A stretch of 16,281 nt of DNA from positions 1 to 16,281 of the forward strand of contig JBBTWO010000077.1 in assembly GCA_038062745.1 (NCBI GenBank), given 5' to 3'. The position numbers and the translations under genes were made by a program. This document shows positions 6,184 through 11,857 of the stretch, piece by piece (position 1 is the first letter of the stretch; each line of letters begins with the position of its first letter). This DNA is from JBBTWO01 sp038062745. GTDB lineage: Bacteria > Patescibacteriota > Microgenomatia > UBA8517. A model generated the notes under the pieces. That model did not search any database, was not told the origin of the DNA, and worked only from the letters and a program-made list of their open reading frames with translations.

Positions 6184-6984
6184 TTATTTTCCTTCGGCTT
6201 TATATGTTTTTATTCCCTTTTTCCACACTAAGTTGACCACAATAAAAAGAATTAATATCCAAACACCAGAAGTCACCAAAGAGACACCAGTTTGTGCAAA
6301 ACTAAGCTTCCCAAGATAAATTTGTAGAGGCATAAACAATAAATAGGGGAAAGGTAAAACATTAATTACTTTTTGAATTGGGGCAGACAAAACATCCAAT
6401 GGAATAATCCCTCCACCCAAAAAATCTGTAAACAGTAAAAGTAAAAAGGCAAAACCCCAAGCTTGCTCTAAATTCCAAAAGGTAAACATGGAAAACAAAA
6501 ATATAAGCAGAGAATATAAAACTATTGCAAACACTAACGACATCACAAATGCTAACAAATAAATTGGTTGAATTTGGAAAAAGAATGGCGGTCGTAATAT
6601 CAAATACAAGACAGTAATCTCAAAAAAAGCAAAAAGAATATTGAGTACTTTACTTGCTATATCTCTGGTAAACCAAAACTTAAAATAACTTAATGGTTTT
6701 AGTAAGTAATTAGATAACTCTCCTCGGGATATTTCCCCAGCTATCTCAAACGACTTGGCCGAAAGAACAATTGGGCGAACAACGACTAAACCAAAAACAT
6801 AAGTCAATATTTTAGCTTTGTCGTACCCAAATGCAATTTTGTTTGGATCTGAAAAAACTGTATCCCACAAGAAAAATATCAAAAAAATCTGGATAACATT
6901 TCTTATCCTCCACATTACAAAATTAATCGGGTAAGCCAACTCTTGTTGGAAAGATAATTTAAAAAGCGTCAGATATTTTTTCAT
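6184..6984 (-). CDS. ABC-2 type permease (COG4587/COG3694-like), first subunit
   Basis: A 266-residue membrane protein with about six hydrophobic helices. It starts MKKYLTLFKLSFQQELAYP and carries the coupling-region motif SFEIAGEISRGELSNYLLKPLSYFKF, parallel to the motif in the neighbouring permease, which shows that the two are distant paralogues. A conserved LGGGIIPLDVL segment near residue 190 precedes the last membrane helices, as in related ABC-2 permeases. Its ATG overlaps the ATPase stop by four bases (ATGA at 6984-6981), a typical sign of translational coupling. The complex sits in the cytoplasmic membrane and probably exports a lipid, sugar or peptide; the sequence does not say which. 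Confidence 0.85.
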   Translation of the reverse strand: MKKYLTLFKLSFQQELAYPINFVMWRIRNVIQIFLIFFLWDTVFSDPNKIAFGYDKAKILTYVFGLVVVRPIVLSAKSFEIAGEISRGELSNYLLKPLSYFKFWFTRDIASKVLNILFAFFEITVLYLILRPPFFFQIQPIYLLAFVMSLVFAIVLYSLLIFLFSMFTFWNLEQAWGFAFLLLLFTDFLGGGIIPLDVLSAPIQKVINVLPFPYLLFMPLQIYLGKLSFAQTGVSLVTSGVWILILFIVVNLVWKKGIKTYKAEGK

Positions 6985-7970
6985 TTTTTCTTTAGGCCGC
7001 CTTTGAAGACCTGGCGGATGATATCTTCTATGGGGGTCTCTTCAATTGTTAGATCATCCACCAAAAATGATTGCAAAAGCACTGCTGCAGCTGAAGCAGT
7101 GGCTGGACGGGGAACCGAAATAGTTACAAATGGCAAATTTATTTCTTTTATCTCTCCAATACTTTCCAATTTCTGAAAATCCACCTCTTTTGACAGTGAT
7201 ACTTTAATGATCTTTTCTTTAGCAAAATGATTAACTAGATCACTCAAGTTTCCATCAAAAATTATTTCTCCGCTGTCAATAACAATCACACGTTTAGCAA
7301 TATTAACCAAGTCATCCATATTATGGGAAGTTAAAATTATTGTTGCTTCAAATTTTCGGTTATAGTCAACAATAAAATCGCGCATCTTTTGTTGGGCTAT
7401 TAAATCAAGTCCAATTGTTGGCTCATCCAAAAATACGACTTTGGGATTGTGAAGTAGAGCCGCCACCAATTCCATTTTCATTCTTTGTCCCAAAGATAAT
7501 TTCCTGACAGGAGTGGCAAGTAAGTCTTCAACGTCTAAAATTTTAATGAGTTCTGAAATTGTTCTTTGATATTCGCGGGCTGGAATTTCATAGATGGCTT
7601 TGTTTAATTCAAATGTTTCTTGTGCAGGAAGATCCCACCACAACTGATTTTTTTGCCCCATGATTAAAGAAATTTTTTTGAGATAATCATGCTTTCTCTC
7701 CCAAGGAGTGTAGCCTAAAACATTTACAAATCCTGCTGTAGGGTAAAGTATCCCTGAAAGGATTTTTAAAGTGGTTGTTTTCCCTGCACCATTTGGGCCA
7801 ATGAAGCCAACTAACTCACCAGGCTTGATTGAAAAACTAATTCCCTTGAGAGCATTAACCAATCTTCTTTTTGGTTGAATAAGTGAAGAGATGGTTCCAG
7901 TTAATCCTTTTCCTTTTTGATTGACCTCAAAGTTTTTAGTAAGCCTTTCAACGATAATAGATCTATCCAT
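6981..7970 (-). CDS. ABC transporter ATP-binding protein (COG4586-like)
   Basis: A 329-residue ATPase that powers the two permeases encoded directly after it. Walker A is GPNGAGKTT (residues 58-66), the Q-loop and its family-specific stretch are GQKNQLWWDLP (105-115), the ABC signature is LSLGQ (158-162), Walker B is VVFLDEP (178-184) and the switch histidine is H216 in TSHNMDD. All catalytic elements are intact. The QLWWDLP stretch and the C-terminal extension (about 240-325, ending IEETPIEDIIRQVFKGG) are characteristic of the COG4586 group. The gene opens the five-gene run that ends at 3518. Its start is 7 bases after a consensus TATAAT (7978-7983), so the message may be leaderless. Confidence 0.92.
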   Translation of the reverse strand: MDRSIIVERLTKNFEVNQKGKGLTGTISSLIQPKRRLVNALKGISFSIKPGELVGFIGPNGAGKTTTLKILSGILYPTAGFVNVLGYTPWERKHDYLKKISLIMGQKNQLWWDLPAQETFELNKAIYEIPAREYQRTISELIKILDVEDLLATPVRKLSLGQRMKMELVAALLHNPKVVFLDEPTIGLDLIAQQKMRDFIVDYNRKFEATIILTSHNMDDLVNIAKRVIVIDSGEIIFDGNLSDLVNHFAKEKIIKVSLSKEVDFQKLESIGEIKEINLPFVTISVPRPATASAAAVLLQSFLVDDLTIEETPIEDIIRQVFKGGLKKK

Positions 7971-7977
7971 TAAGCCA

Positions 7978-7983
7978 ATTATA
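7978..7983 (-). promoter_or_regulatory. -10 box of the ABC-miaA-AI-2E operon
   Basis: TATAAT on the minus strand, followed by seven bases (TGGCTTA) and the ATPase ATG. Repeat copy 1 ends exactly 17 bases upstream, so its TGGAGC (8001-8006) occupies the -35 position, although it matches the -35 consensus poorly. Transcription should begin on or next to the start codon. Confidence 0.6.
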
Positions 7984-8000
7984 CTCTACCCTAAATTTAG

Positions 8001-8030
8001 GCTCCACCTGATGGATAACATTAGAACCTA
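8001..8030 (-). repeat. Cassette-boundary repeat, copy 1
   Basis: Read on the minus strand it is TAGGTTCTAATGTTA then TCCATCAGGTGGAGC. The second half folds into a perfect small hairpin, TCCAT/GGTGG A-type pairing with a CAG loop. It starts 8 bases after the methyltransferase stop (8039) and ends 17 bases before the -10 box of the ABC operon. It is the most diverged copy together with copy 3 in the four or five bases between the two conserved halves. Confidence 0.85.
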
Positions 8031-8038
8031 CAATTTAT

Positions 8039-8659
8039 CTAAGGTTTAGAAGCAACAACAGTTTCAGTCATTATTTTAGATTCTATCTTGTCATCAAATT
8101 TGATATTAGCTTTTGACTGTTGGATTTCTGTTGGAGTGTCAAAAAACATAATTTTCCAGCCAGCTTTTTCATACAGTGGTTTTACTAAATTTCTTTGTGT
8201 TAAATATCCTCTGCCCTTAATCCATAAGCAGAATTTAATTATGTTTAGTCCTTGTGGTTTAGTCCAATTCATAAACCCTTCAACAACCTCCTTGTGATAC
8301 TTTTGATCTATTTCTTCGAGTAAGCCTGAAGAGAGTACTAAGTCATACTGCTTTTTCCCCTTGGCCTGTTGAATGAAATCTGCCTGAAATGTGTTTATTT
8401 CCACTCCCGCTTTTAAAGCATTATCTTTAATTCTTTGAACACCAGTTTCAGCATATTCAATTGCATCAACAATATATCCCATCTTAGCTAAAGGAATTGC
8501 ATATCTTCCATCTCCAGAAGCAATATCGACAGCAGTTAACCCTTGTCTACCTTTTATAAAATCACTTGCAAACCCCAATAGTTTTTCGTTTGGGGCTCCA
8601 TATCCCTCGTTGTGCTTCAACCAAAAGTCTTCCCACCATTTTTGGTTTCTAGAAGTCAT
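8039..8659 (-). CDS. Class I SAM-dependent methyltransferase (TehB-like), array gene
   Basis: A 206-residue cytosolic protein. Motif I is VDIASGDGRYAIPLA (about 44-58), followed by an acidic strand end (VDAIEYAETGV), a motif II region FQADFI, and the motif IV-type strand YDLVLSSGLLEEID. The N-terminus, KWWEDFWLKHNEGYGAPNEKLL, resembles the WDxxY...PN start of TehB/thiopurine-type methyltransferases. The methyl acceptor is unknown. The gene lies between repeat copies 2 and 1. Its ATG follows a TATAAT box (8665-8670) by only 5 bases and lacks a ribosome binding site, so it looks leaderless. The stop is TAG, and repeat copy 1 begins 8 bases later. Confidence 0.82.
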   Translation of the reverse strand: MTSRNQKWWEDFWLKHNEGYGAPNEKLLGFASDFIKGRQGLTAVDIASGDGRYAIPLAKMGYIVDAIEYAETGVQRIKDNALKAGVEINTFQADFIQQAKGKKQYDLVLSSGLLEEIDQKYHKEVVEGFMNWTKPQGLNIIKFCLWIKGRGYLTQRNLVKPLYEKAGWKIMFFDTPTEIQQSKANIKFDDKIESKIMTETVVASKP

Positions 8660-8664
8660 TATTT

Positions 8665-8670
8665 ATTATA
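8665..8670 (-). promoter_or_regulatory. -10 box of the methyltransferase gene
   Basis: TATAAT on the minus strand, 5 bases before the ATG at 8659, and only 3 bases after repeat copy 2. Any -35 contact would fall inside the repeat. The close spacing predicts a leaderless message. Confidence 0.55.
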
Positions 8671-8673
8671 TCA

Positions 8674-8703
8674 GCTCCATCTGATGGACTATGTTAGAAC
8701 TTA
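8674..8703 (-). repeat. Cassette-boundary repeat, copy 2
   Basis: Minus strand: TAAGTTCTAACATAG then TCCATCAGATGGAGC. TCCATC and GATGGA form a perfect 6-bp inverted repeat around one A. This copy lies between two divergent gene starts (methyltransferase on minus, membrane protein on plus), which shows that the repeat is not tied to gene 3' ends. Confidence 0.88.
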
Positions 8704-8708
8704 CAAAG

Positions 8709-8714
8709 TACAAT
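8709..8714 (+). promoter_or_regulatory. -10 box of the plus-strand membrane protein gene
   Basis: TACAAT, 5 bases before the ATG at 8720. TGGACT at 8685-8690, inside repeat copy 2, is a 4-of-6 match to TTGACA at an 18-base spacing. If used, the repeat supplies the -35 element and the message is leaderless. Confidence 0.45.
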
Positions 8715-8719
8715 AAGTT

Positions 8720-9163
8720 ATGGATTTTTGGTTAACAATTGGTCAACTCTTCTTTTTATTAACAGGGTTGTTTGGTTTAATCACCGGTTTGTATGGCATC
8801 TACTATAAAAATCTTCATATCCAAGGTGGAATAAGTATGTGGCAGATATATGTAATTCCAATTAAAGGTGGTAACTTTAGTAAAAAACTTAACCGGGGGA
8901 TGGGAACAGCAATTTTGTTTATTGTCTTTGGACTACTCGTATCTATACCAGTATCTTTTTGGATGATCTATAAAAGTGGCTTGTACAGTATACAAACAAT
9001 TCTAATTTTGACCTCCATTGTCTTGGCATGGTTTTGGGTTGTTAAAAAATCAGAATCTACGCTCTTGAATGAAAACCTGTATCAAAAAGCCAAAAAGTTT
9101 AAAAACCCTCCACCAATGCTGAAAAAATACATAAAAGAATATGAACAAAGAAAGAGAAGGTAA
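8720..9163 (+). CDS. Hypothetical membrane protein, array gene in inverted orientation
   Basis: A 147-residue protein that I do not recognise. It has three hydrophobic segments, at about residues 5-27, 61-83 and 90-110. Between the first two lies a loop with LHIQGGISMWQIYVIPIKGG. After the last is a strongly basic, Lys-rich tail ending EYEQRKRR, which should be cytoplasmic. It is the only gene of the array read on the plus strand, and stands between repeat copies 2 and 3 with its stop codon (9161-9163) just 2 bases from copy 3. It has no ribosome binding site; a -10 box sits 5 bases before its ATG. No toxin, immunity or transporter family can be assigned from the sequence alone. Confidence 0.72.
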   Translation: MDFWLTIGQLFFLLTGLFGLITGLYGIYYKNLHIQGGISMWQIYVIPIKGGNFSKKLNRGMGTAILFIVFGLLVSIPVSFWMIYKSGLYSIQTILILTSIVLAWFWVVKKSESTLLNENLYQKAKKFKNPPPMLKKYIKEYEQRKRR

Positions 9164-9165
9164 TC

Positions 9166-9197
9166 AACTCCAACCTGATGGATTGTATTAGAACTTA
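9166..9197 (-). repeat. Cassette-boundary repeat, copy 3
   Basis: Minus strand: TAAGTTCTAATACAA then TCCATCAGGTTGGAGTT. The longest copy (32 bases), with an extra T in the hairpin part and GTT instead of GC at its end. It lies between two convergent stop codons, 2 bases from the membrane-protein stop and 10 from the stop of the 61-residue gene. Confidence 0.85.
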
Positions 9198-9207
9198 TTT
9201 TATAAGT

Positions 9208-9393
9208 TTATTGACTGTTTAAGATAATGTCTCTTATTCGTTTTGCAACCTCTGGAGTCATTTTTGGAAATCTTTCAGGTAATTTGGGTGTAGATGGCAA
9301 CACATTTTCTTTATCTAACTGATTAAGAGGTTGTTTTTCTTGAGGTATTTCTGAGTTGTCATCTAGATTTCTGTTTTCTTGCTCTATTGCCAT
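9208..9393 (-). CDS. Small hypothetical polar protein, array gene
   Basis: A 61-residue protein with no recognised family. The first 40 residues are rich in Glu, Gln, Asn and Pro and look disordered. The last 20 (FPKMTPEVAKRIRDIILNSQ) are likely to form one amphipathic helix. It has no cysteine, signal peptide or membrane segment. The reading is supported by its position: it fills the interval between repeat copies 4 and 3, with TACTAT (9401-9406) 7 bases before the ATG, the same near-leaderless arrangement as its neighbours. Translation is not certain at this length. Confidence 0.5.
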   Translation of the reverse strand: MAIEQENRNLDDNSEIPQEKQPLNQLDKENVLPSTPKLPERFPKMTPEVAKRIRDIILNSQ

Positions 9394-9400
9394 ATTGTAA

Positions 9401-9406
9401 ATAGTA
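9401..9406 (-). promoter_or_regulatory. -10 box of the 61-residue gene
   Basis: TACTAT on the minus strand, 7 bases before the ATG at 9393. No convincing -35 is visible. The spacing matches that of the other array genes. Confidence 0.4.
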
Positions 9407-9441
9407 TGATTAATTACAAACTCAAAATCAACTTTTCATTT

Positions 9442-9470
9442 GCTTCACCCAATGGATATGCTAGAACTTA
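9442..9470 (-). repeat. Cassette-boundary repeat, copy 4
   Basis: Minus strand: TAAGTTCTAGCATA then TCCATTGGGTGAAGC. It differs from copy 5 at only two positions over 29 bases. Its first three bases are the TAA stop codon of the 207-residue gene, so the repeat supplies the end of that ORF. Confidence 0.9.
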
Positions 9471-10091
9471 TTTCTCACCTGCAAACACTGTTCGTCTAGA
9501 ATAGCCTTCTTTATCAATGGGGAGTAATTGTTCCCCATCTTTTCTCCAAAATGCGTTATCTATAGCTAAAATTCCTCCTTCAGCTAATAAAACTTGGGAG
9601 GCAAAAATTAAATTGCTTCTTAACTCAATCAATTTTGGGTGTGCATATATGTCGTTTGGCCAACCAAAAATACGAGCTATGTCTGGAGAAACATTATTAC
9701 CTATCATATTATTACACTCAATAATTGAAATATTGTCATCAGAATTCAAAAAATGGAAAATATCCATATTTTCACCTAACAAGTTAAATACATTTCCATA
9801 TTCTCCACCTACATGTTCATAAAGTCCCAATTCCCTGTCTACTATGTCTGGCTGAGAAATATCAAAATTGATTACTTTTGCACCAGTAGTGGCAGCAATT
9901 CTAGGAAACCATGGTTGACAAATCTTGTCGCCAGGACCTCCACCAATAGAAACTATGGTTGTTCTGGATAAATCTTCTGCTTCAATTTTAACCAACCCAG
10001 TTAACATGGTTAATCTCTCGACATTTTGTTTACGAATTCTGTCTTGGAAATTTAAGCCAAGCCATCCTGACCTCTGTTGAAGTAATTCCAT
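9468..10091 (-). CDS. Hypothetical protein with a Rossmann-like GGGPGD motif (possible methyltransferase), array gene
   Basis: A 207-residue cytosolic protein. After an N-terminal helical region (MELLQQRSGWLGLNFQDRIR), TTIVSIGGGPGDK (about 45-57) looks like a SAM-binding motif I. VINFDIS (about 74-80), with an acidic residue at the end of the second strand, and ISIIECNNMIGNNVSP and LLAEGGILAIDNAF in later strands also fit a class I methyltransferase fold. No substrate motif is recognised. The gene lies between repeat copies 5 and 4, and its TAA stop is the first three bases of copy 4. TATAAT (10100-10105) stands 8 bases before the ATG with no ribosome binding site. Its only link to the other array genes is position. 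Confidence 0.72.
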   Translation of the reverse strand: MELLQQRSGWLGLNFQDRIRKQNVERLTMLTGLVKIEAEDLSRTTIVSIGGGPGDKICQPWFPRIAATTGAKVINFDISQPDIVDRELGLYEHVGGEYGNVFNLLGENMDIFHFLNSDDNISIIECNNMIGNNVSPDIARIFGWPNDIYAHPKLIELRSNLIFASQVLLAEGGILAIDNAFWRKDGEQLLPIDKEGYSRRTVFAGEK

Positions 10092-10099
10092 AGGAGGTT

Positions 10100-10105
10100 A
10101 TTATA
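10100..10105 (-). promoter_or_regulatory. -10 box of the 207-residue gene
   Basis: TATAAT on the minus strand, 8 bases before the ATG at 10091. TGAAGC at the end of repeat copy 5 (10124-10129) stands 18 bases upstream, the -35 position, but matches TTGACA in only a few positions. Confidence 0.55.
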
Positions 10106-10123
10106 TCAAATTGGAGGAAATTA

Positions 10124-10152
10124 GCTTCACCCGATGGATATGTTAGAACTTA
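10124..10152 (-). repeat. Cassette-boundary repeat, copy 5, next to the HU gene
   Basis: Minus strand: TAAGTTCTAACATA then TCCATCGGGTGAAGC. It begins one base after the HU stop codon (10154-10156) and marks the upstream edge of the array in the direction in which most of the array genes are read. Confidence 0.9.
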
Positions 10153-10153
10153 T

Positions 10154-10429
10154 TTATTTTGAAACTTGTTTTCTAAGTTTCTTTCCTGGAGTAAATCTTG
10201 GAGCTCGGTGAGATTTAATTGTTACAAACTTTTCAGTATTAGGAATCTTTACAGTTTTACCTTTCATGGTTATTACCCTGAAAGTTCCAAAACCTGAAAG
10301 AACTATTTTTTCTCCTTTAGCAAGGACTCTTCCAATTTCATTTAGAAGTACATCAGTTGCTTCAGTTGCTCCTTTTTTGGTTAAATGAGCTTTTCTGGCA
10401 ACAAGTTCAACAAGTTCTTTCTTTGTCAT
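10154..10429 (-). CDS. hup: HU-family DNA-binding protein
   Basis: A 91-residue nucleoid protein that binds and bends DNA as a dimer. It has the standard layout: helical dimerisation part MTKKELVELVARKAHLTKKG, GEKIVLSGFGTFRV, and the DNA-contacting arm and C-terminus with SHRAPRFTPGKKLRKQV. In the arm tip the usual RNP is replaced by IPNTEKFVTIKS, which keeps the Pro and Asn but not the preceding Arg. Length is normal (about 90). It is preceded by a promoter with TTGACA and followed immediately by repeat copy 5. HU and IHF act as accessory factors in many site-specific recombination systems; whether that explains its place beside the array is only a speculation. Confidence 0.94.
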   Translation of the reverse strand: MTKKELVELVARKAHLTKKGATEATDVLLNEIGRVLAKGEKIVLSGFGTFRVITMKGKTVKIPNTEKFVTIKSHRAPRFTPGKKLRKQVSK

Positions 10430-10443
10430 AGTCTTAGCTTTGA

Positions 10444-10472
10444 ATGTTAGTTTATAACACCTATTATGTCAA
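10444..10472 (-). promoter_or_regulatory. Promoter of the HU gene
   Basis: Minus strand TTGACA (10472-10467), a 17-base spacer, and TAACAT (10449-10444). An alternative -10 is the extended TGTTATAAA that overlaps the spacer. The perfect -35 box is the best in the window. The predicted start is only about 8 bases before the HU ATG. Confidence 0.6.
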
Positions 10473-10500
10473 GTATGTGGGCTTTTTTACGAGATTAACG

Positions 10501-11748
10501 TTAGTGAGCAGCAGTGGTATCAATTATTCTTCTTTCTCTAATAACCGTTACTTTTATTTGTCCTGCATACTCTGCTTCTTTTTCAAGTCTGCCGGCAATG
10601 TCGTGAGCCAAAATTGTCATTTTGTCATCATCAACTTCATCTGGATTAACAATAACTCGAACGTCGCGTCCTGCTTGGAAAGCGTAGGCTTCAGACACTC
10701 CCGGGAATGAGTGGGCAATTTCCTCAATCTTGGTCATTCTCTTTACATATTCAGTATGGGGTTCATATCTGGCTCCAGGACGAGATCCAGAAATTGCATC
10801 CGCAATCCAGACGATTACCGACTCAATAGAAGAAAATGGTCTATCTTCATGATGTTCAGCAACAGTAGCAACTACTTCTTTCTGGATAGCAAATCTTTTA
10901 AGCGTATTAACACCAACTTCAACGTGAGTTCCTTCTTCATCAGTAACAACTTTACCAATATCATGCAATAAGCACCCCAAACGGACAGTATCAACATTTG
11001 CTCCAATTTCTTGAGCAATGGCAATTCCCATCTTTGTTTCCTCAATTGTATGAACTGCAAGGTTTTGACCATAAGAGGTTCTAAATTTATATCTACCAAT
11101 TAATTTAACAAGATCAACTGGCAAGTTGAATACTCCACACTCTTCAACAATTCTTTTTCCTTCTTCTAATAAAACATCATCCATTTGACGTCTTGTCTGA
11201 CGAATTGCTTCTTCAATTCTTGAAGGTTGAATTCTGGTGTCTTTGATTAGTTCCTCCAAAGCGCGCCTAGCAATTTCACGTCTAATTGAATCAAAGGAAG
11301 AAATTTTGATAATGCTGCTTTCGTCCATTTCAAGTTCTACTCCTGCTTCTTTCTCAAACGTTCTAATGTTTCGGCCCCCTGCTCCAATTATTCTTCCCTT
11401 TACTTCCTCACTATCAACTGTAATAGTGGAAACAGTAATGTCGGCTGTTAGTTTTGGCACTCCCACACGCATGGCATCAATTAATATTTCTCGTCCTTTT
11501 TCAGCAGCTTCGAGCTTTATTCTTTCTTCAGCCTTTCTTACTTTTTCAGCAATTTCGCGAGTTAAGTTCTTTTGGACTTCGTCAAGAAGAGTTTTCTTTG
11601 CTTCTTCAACAGTCATGGAGGCAGATTTGGCAAGCCGGGTAGTTAATTCCTCTTCACGGGCTTTTAGAGCTTTTTGTTGTTTTTCAAGAAGTTCTCGGTC
11701 ACGCCTTATTTCCTCGACCAATAGTTTTAAATCGTTGTTATCTGACAT
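10501..11748 (-). CDS. rny: Ribonuclease Y, form without a membrane anchor
   Basis: A 415-residue endoribonuclease that starts mRNA decay. A charged coiled coil (about 8-90) is followed by a KH domain with GRIIGAGGRNI (118-128) and an HD domain with the metal-binding residues in RTSYGQNLAVHT, LLHDIGK (His262, Asp263), EHH (298-300) and IADAISGSRPGARYE. The C-terminus ends in VTVIRERRI and a short tail. Typical RNase Y is about 520 residues and has an N-terminal membrane helix; here the ORF begins MSDNNDLKLLVEE and has none. No ATG lies upstream before an in-frame stop about 25 codons away, and the intervening sequence could not encode a full anchor. The enzyme should therefore be soluble. The gene lies between recX and hup on the same strand. 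Confidence 0.93.
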   Translation of the reverse strand: MSDNNDLKLLVEEIRRDRELLEKQQKALKAREEELTTRLAKSASMTVEEAKKTLLDEVQKNLTREIAEKVRKAEERIKLEAAEKGREILIDAMRVGVPKLTADITVSTITVDSEEVKGRIIGAGGRNIRTFEKEAGVELEMDESSIIKISSFDSIRREIARRALEELIKDTRIQPSRIEEAIRQTRRQMDDVLLEEGKRIVEECGVFNLPVDLVKLIGRYKFRTSYGQNLAVHTIEETKMGIAIAQEIGANVDTVRLGCLLHDIGKVVTDEEGTHVEVGVNTLKRFAIQKEVVATVAEHHEDRPFSSIESVIVWIADAISGSRPGARYEPHTEYVKRMTKIEEIAHSFPGVSEAYAFQAGRDVRVIVNPDEVDDDKMTILAHDIAGRLEKEAEYAGQIKVTVIRERRIIDTTAAH

Positions 11749-11781
11749 ATATTTTCTAATTAATTTGGGGCAAACACCAAC

Positions 11782-11799
11782 TCTCTATATTGTTAGAGA
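11782..11799. promoter_or_regulatory. Small inverted repeat between recX and rny
   Basis: TCTCTA (11782-11787) and TAGAGA (11794-11799) form a 6-bp stem with a six-base loop in the 109-base gap. No T tract follows in either direction. It could be a leader structure of rny or a protein site; nothing else is seen in this gap. Confidence 0.25.
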
Positions 11800-11857
11800 T
11801 TCGTCTTAGAGGATGTAAAAGGTGTATTTTCTCTCACTTCTTCTTTTTGCTCCAGCG

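Larger units (their letters stand above)
8001..10152 (-). other. Integron-like array of single-gene cassettes separated by a 29-32 bp repeat
   Basis: Five direct repeats start at 8001, 8674, 9166, 9442 and 10124. Each interval holds exactly one short ORF (206, 147, 61 and 207 codons), and the ORFs are unrelated in sequence. All repeats share an orientation while the ORF in the second interval is inverted. On the minus strand the consensus is TAAGTTCTAAYATA, an optional base, TCCATCRGGT, then GRAGC. The array starts one base after the HU stop and ends at the ABC operon promoter. The layout is that of a cassette array or of serial insertion at one site. No integrase, transposase or target-site duplication was found, so mobility is inference. 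Confidence 0.5.

Noticed and set aside
9517..9822. A plus-strand reading frame of 101 codons opposite the 207-residue gene
   Set aside because: It lies wholly within that gene on the other strand, has no promoter or ribosome binding site, and shows no family motif.
8001..10152. The repeats as classical integron attC sites
   Set aside because: TTCTAAC resembles the RYYYAAC box and GTGAAGC resembles GTTRRRY, each with one mismatch, but the two do not pair with each other. The repeat is about 30 bases rather than 55 or more, and there is no integrase in the window. Only the layout is integron-like.
8001..10152. The five repeats as a CRISPR array
   Set aside because: The spacing is 277-682 bases and filled with ORFs; no short spacers of uniform length and no cas gene are present.
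8001..10152. The repeats as transcription terminators
   Set aside because: The stem is only 4-6 bp, no T run follows consistently, and copy 2 lies between two gene starts.
11237..11809. A long plus-strand frame of 190 codons opposite rny
   Set aside because: It is very rich in Ser and is explained by the codon pattern of the strongly conserved rny coding strand.
11749..11857. A small gene or RNA in the recX-rny gap
   Set aside because: Only a 6-bp inverted repeat is visible; there is no coding frame with support and no T-tract terminator.
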